In this document: piece after piece, positions 27,647 through 36,131 of the stretch
Layout: the number at the start of each line of letters is the position of its first letter
Position numbering within the stretch: position 1 is the first letter of the stretch
From: Deltaproteobacteria bacterium
GTDB lineage: Bacteria > Desulfobacterota > Desulfobacteria > Desulfobacterales > Desulfatibacillaceae
DNA length: 64,000 nucleotides
Assembly (NCBI GenBank): GCA_016235345.1
Contig: JACRLG010000006.1
Span: forward strand, 43,614-107,613
Direction of reading: 5' to 3'
The notes under the pieces: generated by a model
What the model was told of the DNA's origin: nothing
Databases searched by the model: none
What the model saw: the letters and a program-made list of their open reading frames with translations, nothing else
Position numbers and translations under genes: made by a program

Positions 27647-28444
27647 ATGAAGGGAATGCTCATCGACACCACCCGCTGCATCGCCTGCCGGGCCTGCCAG
27701 GTGGCCTGCAAGCAGGAGCACGACCTCAAGGCCCAGAAGACCCGGTTTTTCTGGGGGGACGGGTTTCAGAACCCGCCCCACCGGACATCGGAAACCTGGA
27801 ACCTCATCACCTTCAACGATGTAAAAACAGAACATGGCTATGAGTGGGTGTTCGGAAGGCGGCAGTGCTTTCACTGCAATGAGCCCGCCTGCGCGGCGGC
27901 CTGCCCGGTGGGGGCCCTGCAAAAAACCGCTCAGGGACCGGTGGTCTATGATTCCTCCCGGTGCATAGGCTGCCGTTACTGCCAGATCGTATGCCCTTTC
28001 AACGCCCCCAGGTTCGAATGGGACAAAAGGGTGCCACTCATAAAAAAATGCGACCTTTGCGCTGACCGCATAGCAAGGGGCGACAAGCCCGCCTGCACCG
28101 CAACCTGCCCCACTGGGGCCCTCTCGTTCGGGGACCGGAAAACCCTTCTGGCGGAGGCCCTTGCCAGGATCAAAAACCACCCGGATCGCTATGTGAACCA
28201 TGTTTACGGCGAAAAAGAGGTGGGGGGAACCTGCGTGCTCCACCTGGCCAAGGTGCCCTTCGATCGAATAGGATACCCGGCAGGACTGTCGAATACGCCC
28301 TACCCGGACCAGATAAAGGCCGCCATGAGCGCGGTTCCCTACGCCATGACGGGCATGGCGGCGGTTTTCGGGGGGCTCGCCTGGATCATCAACCGGCGAA
28401 TGGCCGCCGGTGAAAATGAAAGCCGCGAGGAGGGCGGAAAATGA
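27647..28444 (+). CDS. fdnH: Formate dehydrogenase iron-sulfur (beta) subunit
   Basis: A 265-residue ferredoxin-like subunit with four cysteine clusters: CIACRACQVACKQ, CFHCNEPACAAACPVGAL, CIGCRYCQIVCPFNAPRF and CDLCADRIARGDKPACTATCPTGAL. This arrangement is that of FdnH/HybA-type four-cluster proteins. A single hydrophobic segment near the C-terminus (MTGMAAVFGGLAWII) anchors it in the membrane. It passes electrons from the selenocysteine subunit to the membrane protein encoded next. GGGAGGGG precedes the ATG, 10 bp after fdnG, and its end overlaps the next start by 4 bp. Confidence 0.93.
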   Translation: MKGMLIDTTRCIACRACQVACKQEHDLKAQKTRFFWGDGFQNPPHRTSETWNLITFNDVKTEHGYEWVFGRRQCFHCNEPACAAACPVGALQKTAQGPVVYDSSRCIGCRYCQIVCPFNAPRFEWDKRVPLIKKCDLCADRIARGDKPACTATCPTGALSFGDRKTLLAEALARIKNHPDRYVNHVYGEKEVGGTCVLHLAKVPFDRIGYPAGLSNTPYPDQIKAAMSAVPYAMTGMAAVFGGLAWIINRRMAAGENESREEGGK

Positions 28445-29697
28445 AGGGAAAAGCCTTTTTCGCCCCCACTTTCGGAGCCCTTGTCGTCTGGCTTTTCGCC
28501 TTGGCCGGAGCGGCCGCCATCGTTTACAGGTTCTGGGCCGGAATTGGGGCGGTGACCAATCTTTCCGACGGCTACCCCTGGGGACTTTGGGTGGCCGTGG
28601 ACATCCTTGCAGGGGTTGCCCTTGCGGCAGGCGGTTTCGTGGTGGCCGGGGTGGCCCACCTTTTCGGCGGGAAACAGTTCGAGGCCCTGGCAAGGCCCGC
28701 CGTCCTTGCGGCCCTTCTGGGATATCTCATGTTCGTTCTGGGCCTTATTGTGGACATGGGCAGGCCGTGGAACATGATCTACCTCTATTTCGGCAACCAC
28801 GGCTCCCCCCTTTACGAAATAGGCTGGTGCGCATCCCTTTACACCCTGGTGCTTTGCATGGAGCTTTTGCCTGCGGTCCTGGAAAAATATTCCATGAAAA
28901 GGGCGCACGCCCTCTGGCTCATGTCTTCGCCCTGGCTGGTGGTGGTTCTCCTGTCCACTTTCGCATACGCCATGACCTATTCCCTTGCCTGGGCCATGAT
29001 CGTGGCGGCTGTCCTGTCGGCCTGGGAGTTGTCCATGGCCTTCGGAAAGTCCAGAAGAACGGTCCAGATTCCCATTCTGCTCATCGGGGCCGGGGTCATA
29101 CTGTCCTTTCTCCACCAGTCCTCCTTAGGCGTCCTCTTTCTCATGGCGTCCCACAAGTTGAGCCCTCTGTGGCATTCGCCGCTTCTTCCCATACTTTTTC
29201 TGGTTTCCGCCATTTGCGCCGGAATCGGCATGATGACCCTGGAGGCCCTGGGCAGCGAAAAATTCATGGGTCGCCGCATACCCCTTGCGCCCCTGGCGGC
29301 CTTTGCAAGGCAGATGCCCGTAATACTGGCCTTTTACCTCATACTGAAGATCGCGGACATATTAGCGCGCGACGCCCTTCACCTGGTTTTTGCAGGAGGC
29401 GCGGCAGCCGTCATGTGGTGGGCGGAGATGGGCCTGGGCCTGGCGCTGCCCCTTGCGCTCTATCTCAAGCCGGGCTTCGTTGATAATCGAAGGGGGCTCT
29501 TTGCGGCCTCCTTTCTGGTGGTGGCGGGCGTTGTCATCAACCGGATAAACGTGGCCATGATAGGTGTGGAAGTGGAGCGTTGGGGGCCTTACCACCCAAG
29601 CTTTACGGAATTGCTCATAACTTTCGGCATCATCGCCATGGGACTTCTGGCCTACGATTTTTTGTCGGACGAGCTGCCCATCCACGAAGGCGCATGA
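28441..29697 (+). CDS. HybB/NrfD-like integral membrane quinone-reactive subunit
   Basis: A 418-residue protein with about ten hydrophobic helices. It starts with GALVVWLFALAGAAAIVYRFWAG and carries SDGYPWGLWVAVDILAGVALAAGGF, a hallmark of the HybB/Hmc-type NrfD branch. These proteins exchange electrons with menaquinone without heme. The classical FdnI partner is a smaller diheme cytochrome b, so this complex uses a different anchor. The ATG overlaps the TGA of the iron-sulfur gene. I infer electron flow formate to Mo/Se site to Fe-S chain to quinone. Confidence 0.88.
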   Translation: MKGKAFFAPTFGALVVWLFALAGAAAIVYRFWAGIGAVTNLSDGYPWGLWVAVDILAGVALAAGGFVVAGVAHLFGGKQFEALARPAVLAALLGYLMFVLGLIVDMGRPWNMIYLYFGNHGSPLYEIGWCASLYTLVLCMELLPAVLEKYSMKRAHALWLMSSPWLVVVLLSTFAYAMTYSLAWAMIVAAVLSAWELSMAFGKSRRTVQIPILLIGAGVILSFLHQSSLGVLFLMASHKLSPLWHSPLLPILFLVSAICAGIGMMTLEALGSEKFMGRRIPLAPLAAFARQMPVILAFYLILKIADILARDALHLVFAGGAAAVMWWAEMGLGLALPLALYLKPGFVDNRRGLFAASFLVVAGVVINRINVAMIGVEVERWGPYHPSFTELLITFGIIAMGLLAYDFLSDELPIHEGA

Positions 29698-29793
29698 AGC
29701 AAAGCCGCTTTGTTTTTCAAGGAATACCTGCTAATATCGCCGGGCGGCTTGGTTCAATCCGGGCCGAACCCGAATAAAAAAAGGAGAACCCAA

Positions 29794-30969
29794 ATGAGAG
29801 AAGTGGCCATTTTAGGCGTGGCCATGACCCGATTCGGCATATGGGAAAAGACCAACCTGGAGCTTTTCGCAGATGCGGCCCTTGAAGCCATAGACAAATC
29901 GGGCATAACGCCGAACGACATCCAGGCGCTTTTTTTCGGCAATTGCCTGGGCGATTTTGAAGAAGGCCAGATACACATGGCCCCCTTTGCCCACGACGCC
30001 ATAGGGCTTCCCATGTCGGCACCGGCGACTCGATACGAAAGCGCCTGCGCAACTGCAACGGTGGCCATCCGCCAGGGGGCGCTCCTGGTGGCTTCGGGCC
30101 AGTACGACATGGTCCTGGCCGGCGGAACCGAGAGGGCCAACGCAATGGGGACGCCTTTGGCCACCCGCACCTTTGCCATGGGATGCCACGCCCAGAACGA
30201 GACTCCCACGGGAATAACGTTTCCCGGCGTTTTCGCAATGGCGACTCATTTATACAGCAAAAAATACGGAATCCCCTTGGCCGCCCTCAAGCGCGACATG
30301 GCGGAAGTGGCGGTGAAAAACCATTTCCACGGCTCCAAAAACCCCAAGGCCCATTTCGGCAAGGAAATCACGGTTGAAAAGGTCCTAAACGGCATGATGG
30401 TGGCCGACCCGCTTCAGCTTCTGGACTGCTGCCCCTTTTCGGACGGAGCCAGCGCCGTTGTGATCACCACCCTTGAAAAAGCCAGGGGGCTCGTCAAAAA
30501 GCCCGTTGTCATCGCCGGAATGGGCCAGGCTTCGGCAGGGCCCCTTGCCATGCAAAAGGACCTCACCAGGGTCCGGGCGCGGGAGGTTTCCAGCAGGGAG
30601 GCTTACGCCCAGGCGGGCGTCACCCCCAAAGACATCCAGGTCTGCGAAGTGCATGACTGTTTCACCATCGCCGAAATTCTGGCACTGGAGGCCCTTGGCT
30701 TCTACGAGTTCGGCAAGGCCCACGACGCTGCGGCCAAAGGGGAGACCCGAAACGGTGAAAAGGCGAAAATCGTGGTGAACCCTTCGGGCGGGCTGAAGGC
30801 CAAGGGGCATCCAATAGGTGCCACCGGGGCCGCCCAGGTTACCGAAATAGTGGAGCAGCTCCGGGAGGAGTCCGGCGACAGGCAGGTTCCCGGCGCCAAG
30901 TGGGGCCTGGTGGACACCCTTGGCGGAGACCTTGGAACGGTTTGCAACCTGATTCTTGCGAGGGCCTGA
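29794..30969 (+). CDS. Thiolase-family acetyl-CoA C-acyltransferase (SCPx-like)
   Basis: A 391-residue thiolase. The nucleophile Cys85 lies in YESACATATVAI, one catalytic His in CEVHDCFTIAE (His287), the other in GGLKAKGHPIGATG (His339). The lack of the second classical Cys motif and the HDCF string place it with the SCP-x / archaeal-type thiolases that work with DUF35 proteins. The ATG at 29794 follows AAAGGAG; the frame is open upstream but without a ribosome site. The DUF35 gene starts 2 bp after its stop, the usual pairing. Likely acyl-CoA condensation or cleavage; chain-length preference unknown. Confidence 0.88.
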   Translation: MREVAILGVAMTRFGIWEKTNLELFADAALEAIDKSGITPNDIQALFFGNCLGDFEEGQIHMAPFAHDAIGLPMSAPATRYESACATATVAIRQGALLVASGQYDMVLAGGTERANAMGTPLATRTFAMGCHAQNETPTGITFPGVFAMATHLYSKKYGIPLAALKRDMAEVAVKNHFHGSKNPKAHFGKEITVEKVLNGMMVADPLQLLDCCPFSDGASAVVITTLEKARGLVKKPVVIAGMGQASAGPLAMQKDLTRVRAREVSSREAYAQAGVTPKDIQVCEVHDCFTIAEILALEALGFYEFGKAHDAAAKGETRNGEKAKIVVNPSGGLKAKGHPIGATGAAQVTEIVEQLREESGDRQVPGAKWGLVDTLGGDLGTVCNLILARA

Positions 30970-30971
30970 CG

Positions 30972-31373
30972 ATGACGACATTTGTTGACTACCAAAAAGC
31001 CCTGGCCGAAGGAAGGCTTCTGTGCTCGTCCTGCAAAAACTGCAACGAATGCGCCATTCCGCCGCGCATCGTGTGCAGAAACTGCCAGGGCAGGGACCTT
31101 GTGGTTGAGGAAACCGAAAAGCGGGGCGTGATACGGACTTTCACCGTAATCCGCATAGCGCCTTTGGGTTTCGAGGCCCCCTACATCGTTGCGATGGTGG
31201 AAACCGGCTGCGGAGCCTGGGTAATGGGAAACCTTCTCGGCGTCGAACCGGACAGTGCGGATATGGACCTGATGGGAAAAACCGTGTCCATAACCAGCAG
31301 GATAACCCCTGCCGATACCTACAGCATCGGGGAAATCCATACTTTGGCCTTTGAGCTTTCAGAGCACCAATAA
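30972..31373 (+). CDS. DUF35 OB-fold/zinc-ribbon protein (thiolase partner)
   Basis: A 133-residue protein with an N-terminal rubredoxin-like zinc ribbon (CSSCKNCNEC...PRIVCRNC) and a C-terminal OB fold containing GVIRTFTVIRIAPLGFEAPYIVAMVE. DUF35 proteins bind acyl-CoA and channel substrate to a neighbouring thiolase or HMG-CoA synthase. There are two extra Cys in the first knuckle compared with the usual C-x2-C. It is directly coupled to the thiolase gene. The start at 30972 is two bases after the thiolase stop. Confidence 0.85.
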   Translation: MTTFVDYQKALAEGRLLCSSCKNCNECAIPPRIVCRNCQGRDLVVEETEKRGVIRTFTVIRIAPLGFEAPYIVAMVETGCGAWVMGNLLGVEPDSADMDLMGKTVSITSRITPADTYSIGEIHTLAFELSEHQ

Positions 31374-31392
31374 TTCGCGCCGGAGGAAAGTC

Positions 31393-31794
31393 ATGAGCGA
31401 GCCCAAGTCGCCGGAGGAAAGAAGGCAGAGCCCAAGATTCTCCAAGACCATGTCGGTGCAGGTCAAGTCAGATGTCTGGGACGTGACCGGACACATCAGC
31501 GACGACGCCGCCGGAAAAAACATAGGCCTCGGCGGCCTGAGCTTCGTTTCCGGGATATGCTACGAGATGGGCGGCAACCTGGACATGCTGGTGAGGATTG
31601 CCGACTGGGACCCCGACGCCCTGAAGCGAGGCATCTACATAGCGGTGTCCAGCGCCCCGTACCGGGTGGCGGGCCGTGTGGTGCGCTGCGAAGAGATGAG
31701 GGGGCATCCCGGACATTACGAGGTGGGCGTCCGTTTCACCGAAATAGCCGAGGACGACCGCAAGCTGCTTGCCAGGCACTTGGGCCTTGACTGA
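31393..31794 (+). CDS. PilZ-domain protein with altered c-di-GMP motif
   Basis: A 133-residue single-domain protein. The N-terminal RRQSPRF fits the R-x-x-x-R switch of PilZ c-di-GMP receptors. The second motif, normally D/N-x-S-x-x-G, appears as NIGLGGLSF, with Gly instead of Ser, so binding may be weakened. The strand YRVAGRVVRCEEM and EVGVRFTEI follow the PilZ barrel pattern. CGGAGGAAAG precedes the ATG. It follows the DUF35 gene by 19 bp but functional linkage is unclear. Confidence 0.75.
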   Translation: MSEPKSPEERRQSPRFSKTMSVQVKSDVWDVTGHISDDAAGKNIGLGGLSFVSGICYEMGGNLDMLVRIADWDPDALKRGIYIAVSSAPYRVAGRVVRCEEMRGHPGHYEVGVRFTEIAEDDRKLLARHLGLD

Positions 31795-31868
31795 CGGGCG
31801 GGTTAAAGACAGTCGCGTAAAAATTGATCATCCAGCGCATAGGAAGTTTTGGGGGGAAAGGGGATCGC

Positions 31869-32063
31869 ATGAACCAGGATCAGGCAAAGGGCAAGTGGAA
31901 CCAGATAAAGGGCAGGGCGAAGAAGGCCTGGGGAGAGCTCACCGACGATGATTTCATCAAGGCCGAAGGTTCCCTGGACAAGCTCTACGGAATCATTCAG
32001 GAGAGGTTCGGGGACACAAAGGAAGCGATAAAGGCGAAGCTGGACAAGCTGCACCTGAAATGA
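31869..32063 (+). CDS. CsbD-family stress protein
   Basis: A small hydrophilic 64-residue protein starting MNQDQAKGKWNQIKGRAKKAWGELTDDD, the classic CsbD opening, followed by KAEGSLDKLYGIIQERFGDTKEAIKAKL. CsbD genes are general stress genes in many bacteria, under sigma-B in Bacillus; the biochemical role is unknown. AAAGGGG lies before the ATG. The presence of partner-switching regulators elsewhere in the window makes stress control plausible but unproven. Confidence 0.88.
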   Translation: MNQDQAKGKWNQIKGRAKKAWGELTDDDFIKAEGSLDKLYGIIQERFGDTKEAIKAKLDKLHLK

Positions 32064-32110
32064 CGGGGGCGGCGGCCCGGCGGCAGTTCCGGAACCCGCC
32101 GCGCCCCCGT
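32063..32110. terminator. GC-rich hairpin between convergent genes
   Basis: Near-complementary arms ACGGGGGCGGCGG (from 32063) and CCGCCGCGCCCCCGT (ending 32110) can form a strong stem between the convergent csbD-like and DUF748 genes. No T run follows on either strand, so it may stall rather than terminate by the intrinsic route. Confidence 0.4.
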
Positions 32111-32124
32111 AACATACCCTTAGC

Positions 32125-35100
32125 TCATCGGATGCTGAAGGTGGTTCTCGGCTTGCGCCCCTCGGCCTTCGTCATGGGTTCGGGCTCCAGGATGAAGACC
32201 CTCGCCGCCTCCACCCTGCCTTTTCCCAGTATGTATTCCTTGGCGGCCATAGCCCTTTCGTGGGCAAGAATGCGCAACTGGCCGTCGGTCACCCTGACGT
32301 GGGTGCGCAAAAGCGCCTCCATTTCCTGGGGGGGCACAGGCCGGGGCTTTCCCTCCTTGTCGACCGGTTTCGGAAATTCCGATGCTGCGAATGCCTGGGC
32401 TATGAGGGCCGGGTATTGATCCGCAGGAATCGTAACGTCTTCAAGGGTCTTTTCTTCCGCGTCCGGCTTTTTGAGCATCTGCCTTTTGAGCAGGTTTTCA
32501 AACCCGATTGCCCGAAGGGCTTCCGCATCGGCCGCCGGGTCCGCGTCGCCCCGGATGTCAAGGGTAAGGCCCGGCCTCTCGAAAAGGGCCTTTTCCAGGG
32601 AGTCCAGTTTCTGTCCGGTCTCCTTGCCTATTTCGCTTTTTCCCGCCGCAAAATCCGCGAACTGGAGGTCCTCCCCCCCGCCGAACACCGAGCCCAGGAG
32701 GGCGAAGGGCGAGGAGACGATCTTGACGATCAGGTTTTTGATTATCTTGAAAACTATTCCCACCACCGAGAATTCCGGGTCGTTCATGTCGCCCGTAACG
32801 GCAAGGTCGAGGTCGATGACCCCGTTCCGGTCCTTCAAAAGGGCTATGGCGAGCCCCACGGGCAGGCTGGTGGCGTCGGGGCTTTCAACCTTGCCGCCCA
32901 GGGTGAACTGGTCGAGAACTATCTTGTTCGCGCCTGTCAGCTTGTTGTCCCGTACCTTGTAGATAAGCGTAAGAGCCAGCTTGCCCTTTTCGATGAGCCT
33001 TCCTATGAACCGTCCCGAATAGGGGGAGAAGGCCGGAAGCTCCATGTCCGAAACCTTCACCTCGATATCGGCGAAAATCTTGGGAATCAGAGGGGAGATC
33101 TCCCCTTTTACCGTAACCGGGGCCTGGCTGCCGAACCGGCCCGTGAGGTTCACTCCGGCCCTGGAGTTTTCATCGGTCGAAAGCCCGGATATGAGGCCAG
33201 TCATGTCCGTGTAATTGGCGCTGTAGTTGGGTTTGATGAGGTTGTCCGTAAAGTTGAAACGCCCCCTGGAAAGGGTGAACTCCCTTATGCGTACGTCCGG
33301 GGGCGGCGATTTCCTGCCGACCGAAGGGCTGGCCGCCGGGGCAGGGGCCGCCTTGCTTTTTCCGGGGGGGAGAAGGCTTTTGAGATTGACCGAGCCGTCC
33401 GGGTGGATGACCACGCGGGAATAGAAACTGTCCAGGCCCATCCTGTCCACCGAAACGGCCAGGGGGGTGTTTCCGGCCTTGATCCGCAGAAGTCTGAGGG
33501 AGGCGAAATTGAAAAAATCCTCCCTCGTCTTTTTGTCGGAGGATGCGAAATCCAGTATGGCGGCGTCCCCCGAAAAATTCACCCTGGGCGGGCGGCCCGC
33601 CCTGGCGGCGGAAAGGGTCAGCCTGCCCTTGGTCTCAACGCGCCCCTTTGTGACCATGATCCCGGTAAGGTCCTGCCAGTAGGGAGCGGCGGTCCTTATG
33701 TCCAGGCCCCTTGCCAGAAGGCTCAGGTTCGCCGAAAGAGGTTCCGCCCCCACCTCGCCCCTGGCCTGCAAGTAGCCTTTTTGCTGAACCCTGGCGGAAA
33801 AGTCCATTTCAGCCGTATCCCCCTTGCGGGTGGAGAGGCCGGACGCCGAAAATTCAAGGTCGGACAAACGCACCTTGACGGGTGTCCTGGGGGATTTATC
33901 CGTAAAATCCACATGATAACCCGACAGGCGCACCTTGTCCGCGTCCACGGCCCAGGGGGCTGCGGCGGAGCGCGAAGATGCCTGTTTTTTGAGGCCGGAC
34001 CGGGCCGGGGTGGACGGCGCGACCAGGGAAAGCAGGCTGACCTTGCCGTCTTTTTCCATCACCATGCGGACAGCCCCTCCGCTTGAAGCAATCTCACGCA
34101 CCCTTGCCTTCTGCGCGGCCAGGTCCGCCTCGGCAACCTTCACGGTGAGGCTGGGAACCATAACCACTGCCTCGCGCCCGCCCTTCTCCCTTATGGCGAA
34201 GCCGTTCAAGAGAACTGCCAGGTTGTTCAGGATCACCCTGGGCATTTTACCGGGCTCCGGGTTTTCCAGGTCGGCCACGAAGTCGGTGCTTACGGAAAGC
34301 GAGCCTTCAGGGGGCTCGGCCCGGAGCATTTTCGCGTAATACGGGAAATAGCTTTTGAGGCTTATGTCTGAAACCGAAACCCTGCCCGAAGCGCCAAGAG
34401 GGGAAAGGCCGAACCTGCCTGATGCCTTTATTGCCTCCCGGTTGGATGTTTCCACGGAAAGGGAGAAATCGGCGGCTTTCTCCGGCTGGCTGGAAAGATT
34501 GGCCACCGTAAGGTTTATGGGCGAAAGCGTTGAGGAAAACGGCGAAGAATTGGACCGGTCGGTGAAAAACACCTGCCCGGCTTCCATCACCATGTTGTCC
34601 ACCATAAATTCCGCAGGGGCGGCCTGACCGGCCAATGCCGGGGCCTTCCCGTTTTCCGGGGTGGCGGTTTCGCCGTTCGTCGGCTGCTCCTTTACGGAGG
34701 CCAGGATTTTTTCCAGGTTGGTCTTTCCCCGTTCATCTCGCCTGACGTGGATCACGGGCTTTGAAACCTGAACGGACGCCACGTGAATGTCGCGGGCCGA
34801 GAGGCGGGAGGTGGCTATATCCGTCACGATCCGGCTGACGGAGGCCAGGGGCAGGTCCGCGCCTTCAAGGACCGCCAGGTCTGAAAGCGTCACCCGGCCC
34901 TTTAGGATAAAGTCCCCGCCCTTTGCGTCCGCGCGATAGTCTATTTCGGTTTTAAGGTCCAGTCTGGCGGAGGAAACGGTCAAGCCCTGCGGCAGAGGGG
35001 CATAGGCCATGTAACGGGGCAGGTCGAGGCCGGAAACGCTGATCTGGAGGGTGGCGCCCCGGTCCTTCGCAAAGGGGCGGCTTAAGGCCTTTACTGCAAT

Positions 35101-35727
35101 CTTTGCGCCGTCGGCCAGAAAAGCCAAGTCGAACAGGACGTTCTTTTCCCTGTACCGGACTAAGGTCGAAAACTCCGAAACCGAGAAAGAGGCGTCCTTC
35201 AGCTTGTGGCTGACCTTCTTGATATGGTCGTCCAGCACAAAGGACGCGTTTGTCACGTCAAAAAGGCCGAGGTAAATGGGAAAGGGGTCCTTGGGCTCCT
35301 TGGGGGCCTTGTCCTTCGGGCGGTATCTTTCGAGGATGTCGGAAAAGTTGAACGACCCGTCCGGCTTTCTCACGATCCGGATGTAAGGCTCCCTGAGGGC
35401 TGACTCCTCGATGTGGAGGGAGAGGGAGGTCAGGGAAAGGATCGAGAGATTGGCGTGAATCTCGGACGCTCTTACAAAGTCCTCTCCGTCGGGGTCTTTG
35501 ACGGAAAGCCCCCTGACGGTGGCCGAAAGGGTCCAGGGGTTGAGTAGAAGCTCTCCTACCCGCACCTTTCGGGCAAGCGCCCCGGAGCCCTTTTCCTCAA
35601 TCATCGGGCGAATTATCCAGGGCAGCACCAGAAAGCCCGCCAGTGTGTAAACCAGGGCCAGGGCTGCAAGCGCGATGGCCGCCTTTGCAAGATGGCGCAG
35701 GCCTCGTTTTCTCTCTTCCAGGTTCAT
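32125..35727 (-). CDS. DUF748 / AsmA-like large envelope protein
   Basis: A 1200-residue protein with one N-terminal membrane anchor (residues 16-36, AIALAALALVYTLAGFLVLPWII) and a long beta-rich periplasmic body. The opening VRVGELLLNPWTLSATVRGLSVKDPDG and repeated phrases such as VRIREFTLSRGRFNFTDN and VDADKVRLSGYHVDFTDKSP are typical of DUF748 proteins, a branch of the AsmA/TamB/YhdP bridge-like family implicated in phospholipid transport or outer-membrane homeostasis. Near the C-terminus FAAGKSEIGKETGQKLDSLEKAL resembles the start of an OmpA-like domain. AAGGACAAGG precedes the ATG. It stands alone as a transcription unit. A long open frame on the opposite strand is a composition artefact. 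Confidence 0.85.
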   Translation of the reverse strand: MNLEERKRGLRHLAKAAIALAALALVYTLAGFLVLPWIIRPMIEEKGSGALARKVRVGELLLNPWTLSATVRGLSVKDPDGEDFVRASEIHANLSILSLTSLSLHIEESALREPYIRIVRKPDGSFNFSDILERYRPKDKAPKEPKDPFPIYLGLFDVTNASFVLDDHIKKVSHKLKDASFSVSEFSTLVRYREKNVLFDLAFLADGAKIAVKALSRPFAKDRGATLQISVSGLDLPRYMAYAPLPQGLTVSSARLDLKTEIDYRADAKGGDFILKGRVTLSDLAVLEGADLPLASVSRIVTDIATSRLSARDIHVASVQVSKPVIHVRRDERGKTNLEKILASVKEQPTNGETATPENGKAPALAGQAAPAEFMVDNMVMEAGQVFFTDRSNSSPFSSTLSPINLTVANLSSQPEKAADFSLSVETSNREAIKASGRFGLSPLGASGRVSVSDISLKSYFPYYAKMLRAEPPEGSLSVSTDFVADLENPEPGKMPRVILNNLAVLLNGFAIREKGGREAVVMVPSLTVKVAEADLAAQKARVREIASSGGAVRMVMEKDGKVSLLSLVAPSTPARSGLKKQASSRSAAAPWAVDADKVRLSGYHVDFTDKSPRTPVKVRLSDLEFSASGLSTRKGDTAEMDFSARVQQKGYLQARGEVGAEPLSANLSLLARGLDIRTAAPYWQDLTGIMVTKGRVETKGRLTLSAARAGRPPRVNFSGDAAILDFASSDKKTREDFFNFASLRLLRIKAGNTPLAVSVDRMGLDSFYSRVVIHPDGSVNLKSLLPPGKSKAAPAPAASPSVGRKSPPPDVRIREFTLSRGRFNFTDNLIKPNYSANYTDMTGLISGLSTDENSRAGVNLTGRFGSQAPVTVKGEISPLIPKIFADIEVKVSDMELPAFSPYSGRFIGRLIEKGKLALTLIYKVRDNKLTGANKIVLDQFTLGGKVESPDATSLPVGLAIALLKDRNGVIDLDLAVTGDMNDPEFSVVGIVFKIIKNLIVKIVSSPFALLGSVFGGGEDLQFADFAAGKSEIGKETGQKLDSLEKALFERPGLTLDIRGDADPAADAEALRAIGFENLLKRQMLKKPDAEEKTLEDVTIPADQYPALIAQAFAASEFPKPVDKEGKPRPVPPQEMEALLRTHVRVTDGQLRILAHERAMAAKEYILGKGRVEAARVFILEPEPMTKAEGRKPRTTFSIR

Positions 35728-36131
35728 GGCCTTGTCCTTTTCCGCTCTGGCAAAAAAAGAGTGGCAGCGGAACGAATCCTTTTTACGCCGCCCGTGAAAA
35801 AGCCCGAAAGCCCTGATTCTCCATGGCCCGGACGTCAGTCCGGGTTCGCCTTGCTGTCGTATTCATATAACTTTCCACCCGAACCTTTGCAAGCGATTAT
35901 GGGTTTTTGCCCTGCCGGACGGCGGGTGTGAAAATTGTTTCAACATCCGCCGGAAAAATTTTTTACGGCCGCATTTTCAAAAGTGGAATCGGGCTGCCTT
36001 TATGGTATTATCCTGTAAGGTCGATTCCGGCTTTTCAGCTCCGAACCCCGCTCCTTTGAAGCGAAGGCAGGAAGCACCGGGCCACAGCCACTATTCACCG
36101 GATTTTGTCACCTGACCAAAAGGAGCGGAGC
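35728..36131. other. Divergent intergenic region
   Basis: These 404 bp separate the DUF748 gene (minus) and the OFA transporter (plus). No gene or repeat is seen. The AT-richer part near 35,930-36,020 is the likely promoter zone; a TATTAT at about 36,006 could be a plus-strand -10 box, but I see no matching -35 box. Confidence 0.4.

Noticed and set aside
32260..34086. 608-codon open frame opposite the DUF748 gene
   Set aside because: Antisense to a clear gene; its length comes from GC-rich codon structure of the real strand, and it lacks any recognisable domain.
35940..36030. Sigma54 promoter candidate (TGGAATC...GCTGCC) before the OFA transporter
   Set aside because: Spacing between GG and GC elements is one base short and the flanks do not fit the consensus.
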